A stretch of 64,000 bases of DNA, taken from contig CAJNOP010000080.1 of assembly GCA_905250075.1 (NCBI GenBank), positions 310,001-374,000 on the forward strand, in the 5' to 3' direction. Every line of letters begins with the position of its first letter. Position 1 is the stretch's first letter. A model generated the notes under the pieces. The model did no database searches and was not told the DNA's origin. It was given only the letters and a program-made list of their open reading frames with translations. Origin of the DNA: Rotaria sp. Silwood1 (Eukaryota; Rotifera; Eurotatoria; Philodinida; Philodinidae). This document shows positions 27,801-39,032 of this stretch, in pieces. A program made the translations under genes and the position numbers.

Positions 27801-29591
27801 AATATTGTAAAGATTGGCCAGAATATATGAGAAAATTTGCTGAACGGACATATAAATCAAACAGTATATTAGAAATACTTTTTATACAAGCTAAAGAAAA
27901 CTATTTTAAATGGAAAGAAAATCCTATATTTATTAGATGTCCACAAAGAATGAAAGCTATTAAAGATACATCAGCTAATGATATTAAAGATGAAGGATTT
28001 AAAAAATGGCTTAACGGAGGTATTTATCAAGAAGATATCAATCAAAAAAAACCTAAAAGAAAAATGCGTAACAAACTTAATAAAAACGATTCATCAAGTG
28101 ATGAAACATCAACACCACGGTAAGATTGTAAGGTTTGTTTTTGTTTTATTTTCATAATTATTTATTTAACCTAATTTTAGGCCAAGTGAAAAAACCTCTG
28201 CCAAACCTCTCATGAAACCAGATGAAAATCCTCAGCCAGAAATTAAAAAAAATGCTAAAAAACCACCACAAGATAAATCAAATCCACCAGAAACACCTGT
28301 AACAACAAAATCAGAAACACCTGTAACAAAAAAATCTGCAACAAATCTAAAACCAAAGAAATCTTCAAAGTAAATTGGTCTAGCTTTATTTTTACAATCA
28401 ACTTTTCTTGTTGCTTTTAGTACAGAAGATGCTTGTGCATTAGTAAATTCTAGTGTTCCTCCATCATCTGCTTCTTCATCATTAGCTTCATGGTCACCTT
28501 CAGGAATATCGAAAATAGGTGAATGTCGTCCAGATTTTCTTATGGGTGTTGATATGAATATTACAGATGCGGCTGTTGTTGAATTTTCTTCAATCAGTAA
28601 AAATTTTTTTGTAGTCAATATAAAGAAAGAAGCAACTGAAAGTCCTGATAGAAAACAAATAATAAACAAAATAAAATCATATATAGAAAAACAGGATGTT
28701 TTCAAGAAAAAGTCATCGACTTATAATGAAACAATACATGGACCACTTAGTTTAATAGTTTTCTACGGTCATATTTATTTTATTGAACAAAATACATTTC
28801 CTAACAAACTTGGTAAATTAAAAGAATTTATTCAAGAAAACAGTGATCAATTTATTCGTTTTAATTATGCCAATGTTGATGAATTAAACATTCTACATGT
28901 AAATTCGAATTAAATATTATTCATATCAATTTTTTCCTCTTACTGCATTTTTTAGCCATCATACTCAACAACAAACAAAAATAAAATAGAATATGAATTT
29001 GATTGTTATGTAACATCATCTCCATCAGAATATTTTACATTATTATGTGATACAAATAAAAACCTCCGACAAATACGTGTCTCTCGCATATGGTCACAAT
29101 GTTTTGTACGTCAACCAAATTTTAATGTAGATAGTTTATATGAAATTCGTTCTGTGATGACACATGACTCGGACTCACCAGAATTTATGCAAGTTATGAA
29201 TTTAGTTTTTAAATCTCCATCTACTGCATTATTAAGTGGTCGTAAGCCAAATATTAAAATTGATCGTAGTGTTCTTCTTGCGTCAGTGCTACCAATCAGC
29301 CTAAAAATTATCGAAGAAGATCAACAAACTAATACACATCACCCAACAATTGAAAGTTTTTATCGAAAAATACGATATGTATCAATAGATGAACAACAAG
29401 AGAAACCGAAACTATCATCAACCATAGAATATCACGTTTCACCGATTGATAAGAATGAAAATGTTTTGGAAAATGTCTGTGATTTTGCTTTTCATCCAAC
29501 CGAAAAATCTTTACTTATTCCAGTAAACTCAACATCATCAACCGCAAGTAGTATGTCTAACTCATTACTTGGATTTTCAACATATCATTAG
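21836..29591 (+). CDS. eukaryotic RNA-dependent RNA polymerase (QDE-1/RRF type)
   Basis: Copies RNA templates into RNA, feeding Dicer/Argonaute silencing in fungi, plants and nematodes (family knowledge). Twelve exons in phase: 21836-21915, 21972-22529, 22589-23185, 23253-23574, 23645-23824, 23876-24041, 24102-24273, 27099-27265, 27318-28119, 28181-28369, 28421-28898, 28956-29591; 1448 residues. RdRP landmarks appear in order: FTDGVGKISWGL, AFQIRVAGCKGMV, then LEYGQCFIQYS, VTKNPCLWPGDFR, and the catalytic loop ERPHSNEISGSDLDGDQYW with the three Asp of DLDGD near residue 800. The catalytic core is therefore complete. After the core come a basic Lys/Pro-rich linker (about residues 1000-1080) and a ~370-residue C-terminal part I cannot assign. 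Intron 7 (24274-27098) is 2.8 kb and contains an inverted repeat. The C-terminal exons could belong to a second gene, but phases join without a break. Confidence 0.92.
24480..25250. repeat. imperfect inverted repeat in RdRP intron 7
   Basis: GTCGTTTTCAAAAAGC (24571-24586) is matched exactly by its complement at 25146-25161. Inward, the GGGTGTGG, AGAATGGAAA and GCGGTTTTCACC blocks near 24589-24655 face partners near 25080-25140. The axis is near 24867. Pairing beyond the core is weak on the outer side. The frames in both strands across 24514-24790 are the arm itself, not genes. Confidence 0.75.
25251..27098 (+). other. rest of RdRP intron 7
   Basis: About 1.85 kb of AT-rich intron with no supported gene, RNA or clear repeat. 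Short minus-strand frames at 25197-25424 and 26201-26449 have no recognisable features. Confidence 0.5.
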
Positions 29592-31560
29592 GAACAGAAC
29601 AAATTTATTTAATATAATATCTTTACAAATTTTGCTTTAAACACACACAAGAAATAAACCAACAAGAAATATTTCTACTTATTTAAAATTTTTCTTTTTA
29701 CTTATTTTTAATAATAAAAAAGAATATTACTCCATCGTAACTGAGATTTATTTATGCATAACAAAAATCTTGGAACAATAGACAATTGTGAGATAATCAA
29801 ATTGATATATTAGAACCTAAAAGGAGAAAGAATTACAACTACTTTGACTTTGGAAAAATCATCTTGCTGTATAGCAGATTATAAAGAAAATTCTGAATTA
29901 ATTCAAAAATTTTGACTGTTCTACAAAGGATATCGATAGGTCGAGCAATTTTAATCTTTACGAATACCTCACTGAATGTATGTATCTGAACATCAAGAAA
30001 AAAATTTTCTATCGAAAATTGGATTATTGTTTCTAAAATTCAGGTGAATAAGGGTTCATTTGATAAAAATTAATTTTGACATGTCTTTTATAGTTCACTA
30101 GAACTAGTCTTTCATAACATTGCATCTATAGATGCGATGAAACAAGACATGATTTTTGTATACATTAAAAATTCAATTACCTCAGCAAGTATTATAAAAT
30201 AACTCTATCAACCAGAACAGCTATTAATACCATGGCTTTTAGATCTAAAAGAAGTCGATCAAAAATATCAGAATTACTTAAAAAAACCCAACAAGAAAAT
30301 TCACTTGAAAAACCACTGTTGAATAGACCCTGAAGATATTCACTAGAGGTCAAGATTTATTATCACATATAAATTCTTGATGACATTTGTTTACTAGTGA
30401 ACGACGTTAAATATCAATCATTCATGACAATGGAATAAATGGGATTGTAGCAATTATTAATACTTGTTTTCATGGCAATATTTTATGCATATGCAGAAGA
30501 ATCGTTGTCATAGAATAAATTGCAAAATCGGCACTGGCTATTCTATAAATCGAAAACATTTTTATGGATATTGTGGTAATAATAACTAATGTTCTTGTGT
30601 GAACACAATTACTAATTTGACGTCATCAACACCGTTCAGTATATGTGGGTAACGGTGACAACAGACGTGCACCAAATCCGAACGTTGAGAATCAGTCTTG
30701 ATTGCGATCATTTTTAGTTTGTCAGTAAAAGAAAGTAGAAATAAACGACAAGAAAGGATATCAGATCGAGTTATGATAGATATACGTACAGTGAAATAAG
30801 TGATTCAAAAACAAAAAGTCTACAGGCATACTGAAAGAAGCAACAGTGTTCGGAAATCTTCGAAACTGAATCTCATAGTCGATATTTTATCCAGATTTTC
30901 CCTTTTGGAGAAACAATGCAAAATTTCGAGAAGATGAACACTTATTTTAGGAATAATAGACACATATTACAAGTTGCAATAACTACTAGCGTCATTCTGG
31001 AAAAAACACTGCCCTCTAAACCCTTATTCTGGATAAAGCATTGCTTAGAGTGTTTCCATAATTGTCCATATACCTCAAGAAACTTTTGTGCAATCAGTCA
31101 AATACCTGATACTGTCTAAAGTAGTTGTATATTTTCCGAATGCGAATCATTTGATGTGAGCACCAGGCCACAGCCAGTTACAGTGCATGTCTTGGTGGAC
31201 ATAATTTCGTTATTATTAGTATCCATGATACATACCGAGAATTTTCTGAATATCATATTAATATTAAAACTATTATCAATCAACTATGATTATTAAGCAT
31301 TCGGCTTAAAAAAATAAATCTTATTAACAAATAAAACATTTTTCATTTGTCTTTGTTTCATGGTGTCAATCAACAGATTTTCTGCAAAATATTCATTCAT
31401 TTTACATCTGACAATTATTCTTATTATGTAATTTTTCGATGTGATTAAATGTGTTTTTTATTGTTATAACTTTATTATTTCATCCGAAAAACCAACACTT
31501 GATTATGTGTAATACAATAAATAAATAAACTGAATTGTTTTCTTTTCCCCTCATCACTAA
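29592..31560. other. intergenic region, convergent genes
   Basis: About 2 kb between the 3' ends of the RdRP gene and the Cys-rich secreted protein. It is AT-rich. A 67-codon plus-strand frame at 30916-31119 is not recognised and probably non-coding. Confidence 0.5.
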
Positions 31561-32406
31561 TCAATAAAATAAAAGAAATATAATTACAATATTGATTAGT
31601 CTATAAGACAAAATGAAAAATGAAGTACCAGTTGATTCTATTGACATGCAATCTTCATCACTATCGAAGAAATTAAATGTTTCATTGATGAAATTAGGCT
31701 CTAGCCATTCATAGATCTCTTTTGCATTAGTCGGGTTAACACAATTGTCAAATTTACATCGAAAAGTCATTTTAATCGTTTGAGTGTTATTAGACCCATA
31801 GTTTTGCCTAATATTTAACAAATAATCATCTCTTGACGGATTATAACATGTTATGTTACTATATCGATTAATAGAAATATCATTCGAAATATCTTCGATA
31901 TCAAATTGTCCTTCACAAATTTCATTAGCTGAACACGGCGGTGCACTACTATTGCAACTGGTAGGAGATGTACCAAGTGTTGTGTTGTAAATTAAGTCAC
32001 CTATATTTTCTTCAGTTAAGTTTCTATTCACTAAAGGTATATTACGAGCACGTTCTAATAAATTGTTAAGAAACTCGATATCACAATCATTTTTCTTACA
32101 CGTATATCGGATAATTGACAATAATGAAAAGTCTAATTTAACTATAGTGTCTACACGACGTATAGAAGTTTCACTGCATGTTTCCATACCTAAACGACCT
32201 GTAGCTTCACGTTTTTCATGATTAATTTCCACAAATACTGAACACTGGGAATTGCTTCGTGTAATAAATTCACATGCATCGTCTACAGGTATACTGCCAT
32301 TAATTGGCATACGAATAAAAGCACATAATTGTGCACACCGAAGCGATTGAGAAATACTCATTGGAACCAAAAGAATCAGAAGAAAACATACTCGAGTAAG
32401 TTTCAT
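31561..32406 (-). CDS. secreted, probably surface-anchored Cys-rich protein, unrecognised
   Basis: A single-exon frame of 281 residues starting at the ATG at 32404-32406. That start is preferred over upstream in-frame codons because it gives a clean signal peptide (MKLTRVCFLLILLVPMSISQ). The mature part holds about 15 cysteines in a spaced pattern and many N-glycosylation sequons (NGS, NLT, NTT, NSS, NIT, NNT, NET). The last ~18 residues are hydrophobic with no charged tail after them, which fits a GPI signal or a short C-terminal anchor. It appears to consist of two similar halves, each containing a Cys-x4-Cys element near a CNSS or CxFDNC motif, but I cannot assign a family. A lineage-specific cell-surface protein is the best guess. 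Confidence 0.72.
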   Translation of the reverse strand: MKLTRVCFLLILLVPMSISQSLRCAQLCAFIRMPINGSIPVDDACEFITRSNSQCSVFVEINHEKREATGRLGMETCSETSIRRVDTIVKLDFSLLSIIRYTCKKNDCDIEFLNNLLERARNIPLVNRNLTEENIGDLIYNTTLGTSPTSCNSSAPPCSANEICEGQFDIEDISNDISINRYSNITCYNPSRDDYLLNIRQNYGSNNTQTIKMTFRCKFDNCVNPTNAKEIYEWLEPNFINETFNFFDSDEDCMSIESTGTSFFILSYRLINIVIIFLLFY

Positions 32407-34306
32407 TGTAACAATACTCTCCTTTTTTGCAGTTTTAATGCTCTTTATGAAAAAGACGCACTCATGGTTTTGATAACGTAAGTGATAAGGGTTTTTTCTT
32501 GCATAGTAACCTAGTACACACGAGCGCTGTGCAAAGAATATTATAAAAAACATATATTTAGTTACAGAAATAATGATTCGTCACGTTTTTTTACTGTCTC
32601 TATTTATAAAAAGATCATAATTCTAAGAAAGACCAAATAATTGAGTCTGAATGAATTTAATTCTCCAAGAAAAAACAGCTTATTGACGTTTTTTGACTTA
32701 TCCAAAATATGAAATAGTGTTACAAACATGTTTGATATTTTACTACTGTTTCAGCTAAAATCATTTTTGACATGATTGGCATGCTTACTGATTGTCATAT
32801 ACTCGATTTTCGAAGGAATATGTTTTTTTTTTATTACAAAATGATTTAACTGACAAAAAAATGAAAGAAAAACCAATAATCAAAATCTTATTCGCTATTA
32901 GAGAAAAATAAATTTTGTTCTATTAGTGGCTCATATTATTAAATTGTTTCTTTCATATTTTAAATAGAAGAAAATATACAAAGATCTGAATCAAGTGTGA
33001 ATGGAAACCATAAGATTTTGACTACAAGATGAGATACATGTAGGTTTGTAGAGATAGACATCCTGTATCGAATGTTATATGTATTTTCAGGTTCTACTGC
33101 ATACCTTTGATATGTCAATAAGTAGAACTACCTTAGTCTTGATCATGATAGAATGTGACGAGAATGGCATCATCTATTAATATGTCAACAATATGCACCA
33201 GGAAAGCTTGCCAAATACCATAGAGTGGATCAAGTTGATGAATATTTATTGCTAAGACATCAAATTTTTAGTGGATTTTTTCTGTAGCACTACAGTTTCA
33301 AAAGCAAAATCATACTTATAAATTTTGATTTGAAAATTTATTTACAGAAAGGCACCGATTAGACTAGCTTGTAGAAAAAATTTTCAGAATTTTTTAACCA
33401 ACTATCTTCGAGATATGAATCACTCAATAGATCCATATTTTTTACAATAACTATGTCAAAGCACCTATGTTTTAAAAATCTCATAGCTCGGAGAATGTTA
33501 CTGAAAAAATTTTAAAGCTTTTTGTACAAGTTAGTCTAACTAGTGGCCTCTATGAGCTTGATTTCACATAAATATTCGAAAGTATAATTTCGTTTGAAAA
33601 TTCAAGCAACACAGAAAAAACTCACTCTAAAGTTGATATATCAGCAACAAAGACCTATTTGATCGAGTCACTCTTGGATATTTACTTGCTCACTAGACTC
33701 TATCGATTAAAAATAGTTCCAGCTTGAAATATTAGATGGAGAAAGTCTATCGGTACAAGCACATATATATGCTGTTGTATAGTCAAAAATGATAGAATAA
33801 TGTATAGTTGCTTTTATTTTTTGTTACATTTTAAACTTCCAGTTTCCTGAAAGGAATTAACTAAAGAGACTAAAGACTTTCTTAAGTATGTTGATTATTA
33901 TTTTTTACACATGATGAATATTATTTCGTTTATTGACTTAATAAGAATTCTAATTGTGTTGAATATAAATTGAAATAGATATTACAATTAATCATCATAT
34001 CCATTCAAGTGAATATATCGTATTGTGTAAAAAGCTTACTTTGACAAGAATAAATTATTATAAATACTTTATTTCCAATTCAACAGCTACTATAATTTCC
34101 GATAGAAGTAATTCATATAATCATGAAAATTTTGCTATGATAATTTATTTCGAAGAGAAAATAATGAAGTGAATATTATTGAAAATTCAGAATAAAAGGT
34201 CAAATGAAATTATTTTAAAATATAAATCATTAAAACTATAGCATCGTCATTTTAGACACAATTGAATGATAGGTTTGATCAAAATTTTATGTGTTTACTG
34301 TATGTA
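32407..34306. other. intergenic region
   Basis: About 1.9 kb of AT-rich sequence upstream of the Cys-rich protein gene and downstream of the amidase pseudogene. It includes the inverted repeat at 33268-33630; no gene is supported. Confidence 0.5.
33268..33630. repeat. imperfect inverted repeat, ~360 bp
   Basis: GTGGATTTTTTCTGT (33271-33285) pairs with ACAGAAAAAACTCAC (33611-33625). TTAGACTAGCTTGTA near 33359-33373 pairs with the block near 33523-33538, and TTCGAGATATGA near 33406 with its partner near 33481-33492. The axis is at about 33448. The arms are roughly 180 bp. Confidence 0.75.
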
Positions 34307-36863
34307 TTAGGCCACTAAAGCTTCGCCGATCTGTTCAGCTAAGCCAAGTAAATATTCTTCTTGAAATCGTTTGCCTACTAATTGAATTCCTACAGGTTCC
34401 CCATCATAAATATCAGAATCATAAGCTTTATATGTCTCCTTATCAAGATCACTCATACTTTTGTATTGCATGTTCTTGATATCTTTGTCTTTGTCAGCAA
34501 ATGTCACAGATATAGTCGTTGCTGGCCAATCAAGTAGATTAATCACTCCAGTATAGCCAAAATATTTGAAATCATCATGTTTAACAGCAGAACATGAAGC
34601 TACAGGCAAAATCCATGCATCTATATGGGATTGTTGTTGCCAAACAGTCAAATACTCTTTTTGATATTTGTACTTCTCACTATGCAGATTCCAAAGTGAT
34701 CCAAGGTCGATTACTGGCACGTTTAATTCATAATCTTTTTTAAAATTAGGAATAACCGGTTCCCCACTTGATGCGATAGCGCGCTTTATACGTACTGCCC
34801 CATCAGCAGCAAGGATTTTGTGAAATAAATCAACCCCATACTTATGTTTGTATGGTTACCATTCGACAACAGTATGATCGACTTTTCGTAAAGCAGTAAC
34901 AACCTGTTGAATACCACGGAGAATTCGAGGATGTGGCATTATAACACCATCGAATCCAAAGATCCTTTCAAAAAATAATTGATAGTCTTATTTAGAAAAT
35001 ACAAAAAAAAAACACTAATTAATCTTTTAACTCTACACATGCGCCAAAGTTTAATCGTTTAGATACCGGTTCGGCTTCGAGTGCAGTCCATTTTCAATTA
35101 ATTAATAAAATGGAATAGAAGTAAACGAAAACAATGACATTCAGTGTTGGTGACGATAGATCTGTACACAATAAAATAAATGATCTAAAACTTTAATAGA
35201 TAAGCGCATTCTAAAAGAAAGTCAACGATATTCAAGAATATTTCAATCCAAATTTAAACTTGACCGAACTATATGAAGCTTCTATCACCGTTTATATACT
35301 TCAAAAACGCTTAGACAATGATCTAAAGACTCAATACTCTCTAGATCTGATTGAAGAGTACCCGAAGCCAAAAGTGAATTAGAACTATTTCGGTCTCGAA
35401 TATCAAATCAGAAATCGAGTTCGATTCATGTTTATTGACATCAGTTGAGAAAATATTTTTTGAATGGATTTTTTTTCATGTTTCAATCACATTGCAATCG
35501 TAAACGAGCTTCTGAAGCTTTTCATTTCTACTATTTTATTAAACTTTAATGACTATAGAAATATTTTGTTTTGAACAGTAGTGTATTAGACTATGTTTTG
35601 AAAACACTAAGAAGAAAATCAGAATTTCATAAGACTACTGAACAGAAAATTTTATTTTTCGATAATTGGTTTTATATAATAATAATCATTTACTTATCCG
35701 TCAGCAGCTATGACTCCAAAGACTTTCTTTCCAGTTTTGCCTTCCAAATATCGTGTCTCTCGCCAAGGTATATCAATTGATTTCGGATCATATCTCCAAG
35801 GTTCCTGTTGTAAAACTGCTTGCATAAAATAAACTAAATCGCTAGCACAATGTGCTATTGGACCATAAACAGAAGGAATTGATTATTTTCCGTCTAAAGT
35901 TGTCTTTATATTTTCTAATGGTATTCTTTCATGACTAGGCTTCAAACTCCATAAATTGCTGGATGATGCTGGTATACGAATTGATCCTGCAAGATCTGTA
36001 CCAACACCCACTGAACTACCATGAAGTGCAAGTAGTGCACCTTCACCACCACTGGATCCGCCACATGCAAGCAATCGATTGTAAGGATTGACTGTTCGTC
36101 CAATAATATTATTGACTGTTTCTCCAAACATTAACGTTTGTGAAATATTTGTCTTGACATATATAACAGCACCTAGTCATAATTAGATATAATGAAATAG
36201 ATTTAGCGTTCATTCAGTTTCGTAGATCGTTCCGCTTAAAACTGTATCAAACATCTTATTGCTTTTATAATTCCTTACTTTTTTTAGTTTGATATCATAG
36301 AAAAATTTTCAAAATTTTCTTTGTAGAATTTTATAGACAACATTGAATTGTCTTATATATGTCTATATTTTACATACCTGCTTTTCGTAACAATTTAGTT
36401 AATAAAGTTTCCTCTTCATCTACGGTTCCTAAGCAACTAACATAACCAACACACGATTCCAATCCTTTGACACGAAACTAATCCTTAAGCGAAACAGGTA
36501 CACCATGAAGCAAACCTACTGTTCATCCGTGCTTTTGGAAATATTCGTCAAGTTCTTTTGCTTGTTTCAATGCAGCATCAAAGCATATTTCAATAAGACA
36601 ATTAATTCTGAGGCAATCTTTTCAGCTAGCTCTTTGACGTTTAATGCAGTTATAGCCAATTCTTCGGCAGTCAATAAATTACTTTGCTCAATAAATGAAA
36701 TAACGGATCGTTGGGATTCGGCTGGCAGCTGACCACTTGGAATATGCCATTTCTCAGGAATAAGTGCAAACAATGCTTTTCGTTTTTTATCCACAATTTT
36801 TCCCAAGTCATTTTTGTTTCCATAATAAAGTACAGAAGAATACTTTAAATTACAACTAAACAA
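34307..36863 (-). pseudogene. amidase-signature enzyme (fungal acetamidase-like), pseudogene
   Basis: Members hydrolyse amides with a Ser-cisSer-Lys triad. All three are still readable here: Lys in GVPVSLKD (about 36483), cis-Ser in CGGSSGGEGALLALHG (about 36020-36065) and nucleophile Ser in GTDLAGSIRIPA. The N-terminus (RKALFALIPEKWHIP) and C-terminus (EPVGIQLVGKRFQEEYLLG) fit the fungal acetamidase/general amidase branch. Four in-frame stops interrupt it: TGA at 36523-36525, TAG at 36478-36480, TAA at 35883-35885 and TAA at 34856-34858. A frameshift or small deletion near 36600 removes part of the N-terminal helical region. Introns remain visible, for example about 36180-36380. Similarity to fungal-type enzymes raises the possibility of an old horizontal acquisition followed by loss. 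No functional protein can be made from it. Confidence 0.88.
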
Positions 36864-39032
36864 GTAAATACAACTGAAAAATGAATTTTTGATATGTGAT
36901 AATTTGCATTTTATTTTATTAAGACATTTACGTCTAATGAAAGAAAATTAATAATGATTTGTCTCTCCTAACAAGAACTTGTTGCAAAAAGATAGTATAC
37001 CAACATCCAACACATAATTGTTACAAGAATAAGCACGAAAAGACTCTAATAATAGTTTGACACTTATATACATTAAAAAAACTAAAGTACTAAAAAAACA
37101 CTGTAGCCACCTTTCTATGGTTATATAACCGTATCCTGTATAAAAGTCAACGAATACCTTTTAGATAGAGCTATAATATACTAACAAAACACATGACATG
37201 TAACAAAAATGAGAGAGATGAGACGATTTTCTCTTTCGTTACCAGTGAAGCCTATATATTATTGTAACCAATAACGACAAATTGAAAGAGTAGCGTTATT
37301 GTTACCTTTACTATAGAGGTTCACTGCACTACTCTATCACTCTGATTGTATCTATTTCATATAGAACACGAACTTATATACTAGAACGAGAACGAATTAG
37401 AAGAGTGAATCAGCAGCTCATACTTTTCATAAGATCAGAGCATCTAGTCCAATGGAGATCGAATAGTCTAACATTATCGAACAGATCAAAAGATGAAGTT
37501 CCTTAATGATTAATACAACAAGTCATCAAGAACTCTTTAGTTTGAGTAGATTAGAAAGAAAGTGCTTTGCATGATGCTTTCCATTGATTATTGGATATAA
37601 TATGCAATTAAATTAACTGTTCGATCATCAATAATAATTACATTTGGAATTATTTAATTATGAATAGCAATGCTTGATGCGAACTCACAACGTAGTTTCA
37701 TGTTCAAGAGTCTTACTCAGGAATTTTCCTTTTTCTAGATATTTCTTGCATACACATATAATTCAATTTATTTGTATGATCGAATCGTTATTAAGAAAAA
37801 CCTTTCATATTCGTTGAATTTACTACAAGAAACGTTTTCATAAATGGAAAATATTTTAAATAGTATTGGATTCTATTATCATGAAGAATTCTATTTGAGA
37901 CAGTTAGTTATATAGCCAATAAAAAAATTCATTAAGCACCAATTCTATTCGTTTTGATTGATGCTGAAAAGCTTGCTAAGAATTTTCATTCAAATTAAGT
38001 TAGTGAATTGTATTATCCATTATTTTGTGAAACTGACGTATATTTTCGAAGAAAATAGTGAATGTAAATTTAAATCAGGGTCTCTACGGCTTGGCTATTC
38101 CCTAGACCCTACCAAGTAGAAAGGACGCGTCAATAACAACAATGTTGAGACAAATATTGCAGGTTTTGGAATTCAATATAGAGACAAGATCGTATTGATT
38201 GATATCGATCAGTAGAACGATAGTATTATTGATGTAACAGAGTCAGAATAGGACAAACATAGAAGAGTGTGAACTAATTGAATTATTGGGCATTATTTTT
38301 GAATAATATAATTTCAAATATTTTGACAATATACCAGAAATTTATAACAGTTAGAGATCGTGACTTTCACATTTCGACTTCTCACGAAGCCTCACTGACA
38401 AGTTTCCTATGCAATTGAATGAATAACAAACGTTCTACGAACAATCACGCACAGTCAAAAAACGATTCTAATAGCTGATAGGTAACTATCTGCAAGCTAT
38501 CTTAACAAATTTTACTGAGTTGTGTTCATGTCAAATAGCACATCGAAATGAGCAAGATGTAATATTCATAATGGTCTTCACATTTATGAAATAGACTCGA
38601 TTAATACTTTGATCCAACAAGTGATTTACATTTAAACTTTAATGTTTTATTGTTTAAATGAATCACCGTTAATCGATCAGCACTGTAAAAATACTTCAAC
38701 AAAAACTTGTCCTCCAATTTTTTTTTCTTCAAATATATGGACATATTGTAATAGCAACAATAAATACGCAGATATATGATTGCACAAAAAACTTGTCACC
38801 TTACGTCCAATAAGTAACTGGTGTTACGTTTAAACTATCAACGCACTCTATATAAATCCATAAGATATAGATTGTAGCGCTACTTTCTTATTCCTCAATG
38901 GCATTAAAAGTTATCTTTACACTTAAAATGTTCATTGGATATTATTATTTTTTTGTTATTGTCACTTATTCATTTTCTTTCTATATCTTTCCCGCCGACA
39001 TAAATTGTCTATTCATTTGAAAAGTTTACTTT
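36864..39032. other. intergenic region upstream of IDE
   Basis: About 2.2 kb of AT-rich spacer between divergent amidase pseudogene and IDE. It contains a short inverted repeat at 37239-37331 and the presumed IDE promoter. No gene is supported. Confidence 0.5.
37239..37331. repeat. short imperfect hairpin, ~93 bp
   Basis: The block around GTTACCAGTGAAGCCTATA (37239-37257) faces TATAGAGGTTCACTG (37312-37326), and GTAACCAATAACG (37265-37277) faces CGTTATTGTTAC (37293-37304). The loop is about 15 nt. It could be a small transposon relic or a foldable RNA. Confidence 0.55.

Noticed and set aside
28232..28705. 157-codon minus-strand frame opposite the RdRP C-terminus
   Set aside because: It is the shadow of exons 10 and 11; the plus-strand frame joins the RdRP in phase.
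30916..31119. 67-codon frame between RdRP and the Cys-rich gene
   Set aside because: No recognisable feature, short, and isolated.
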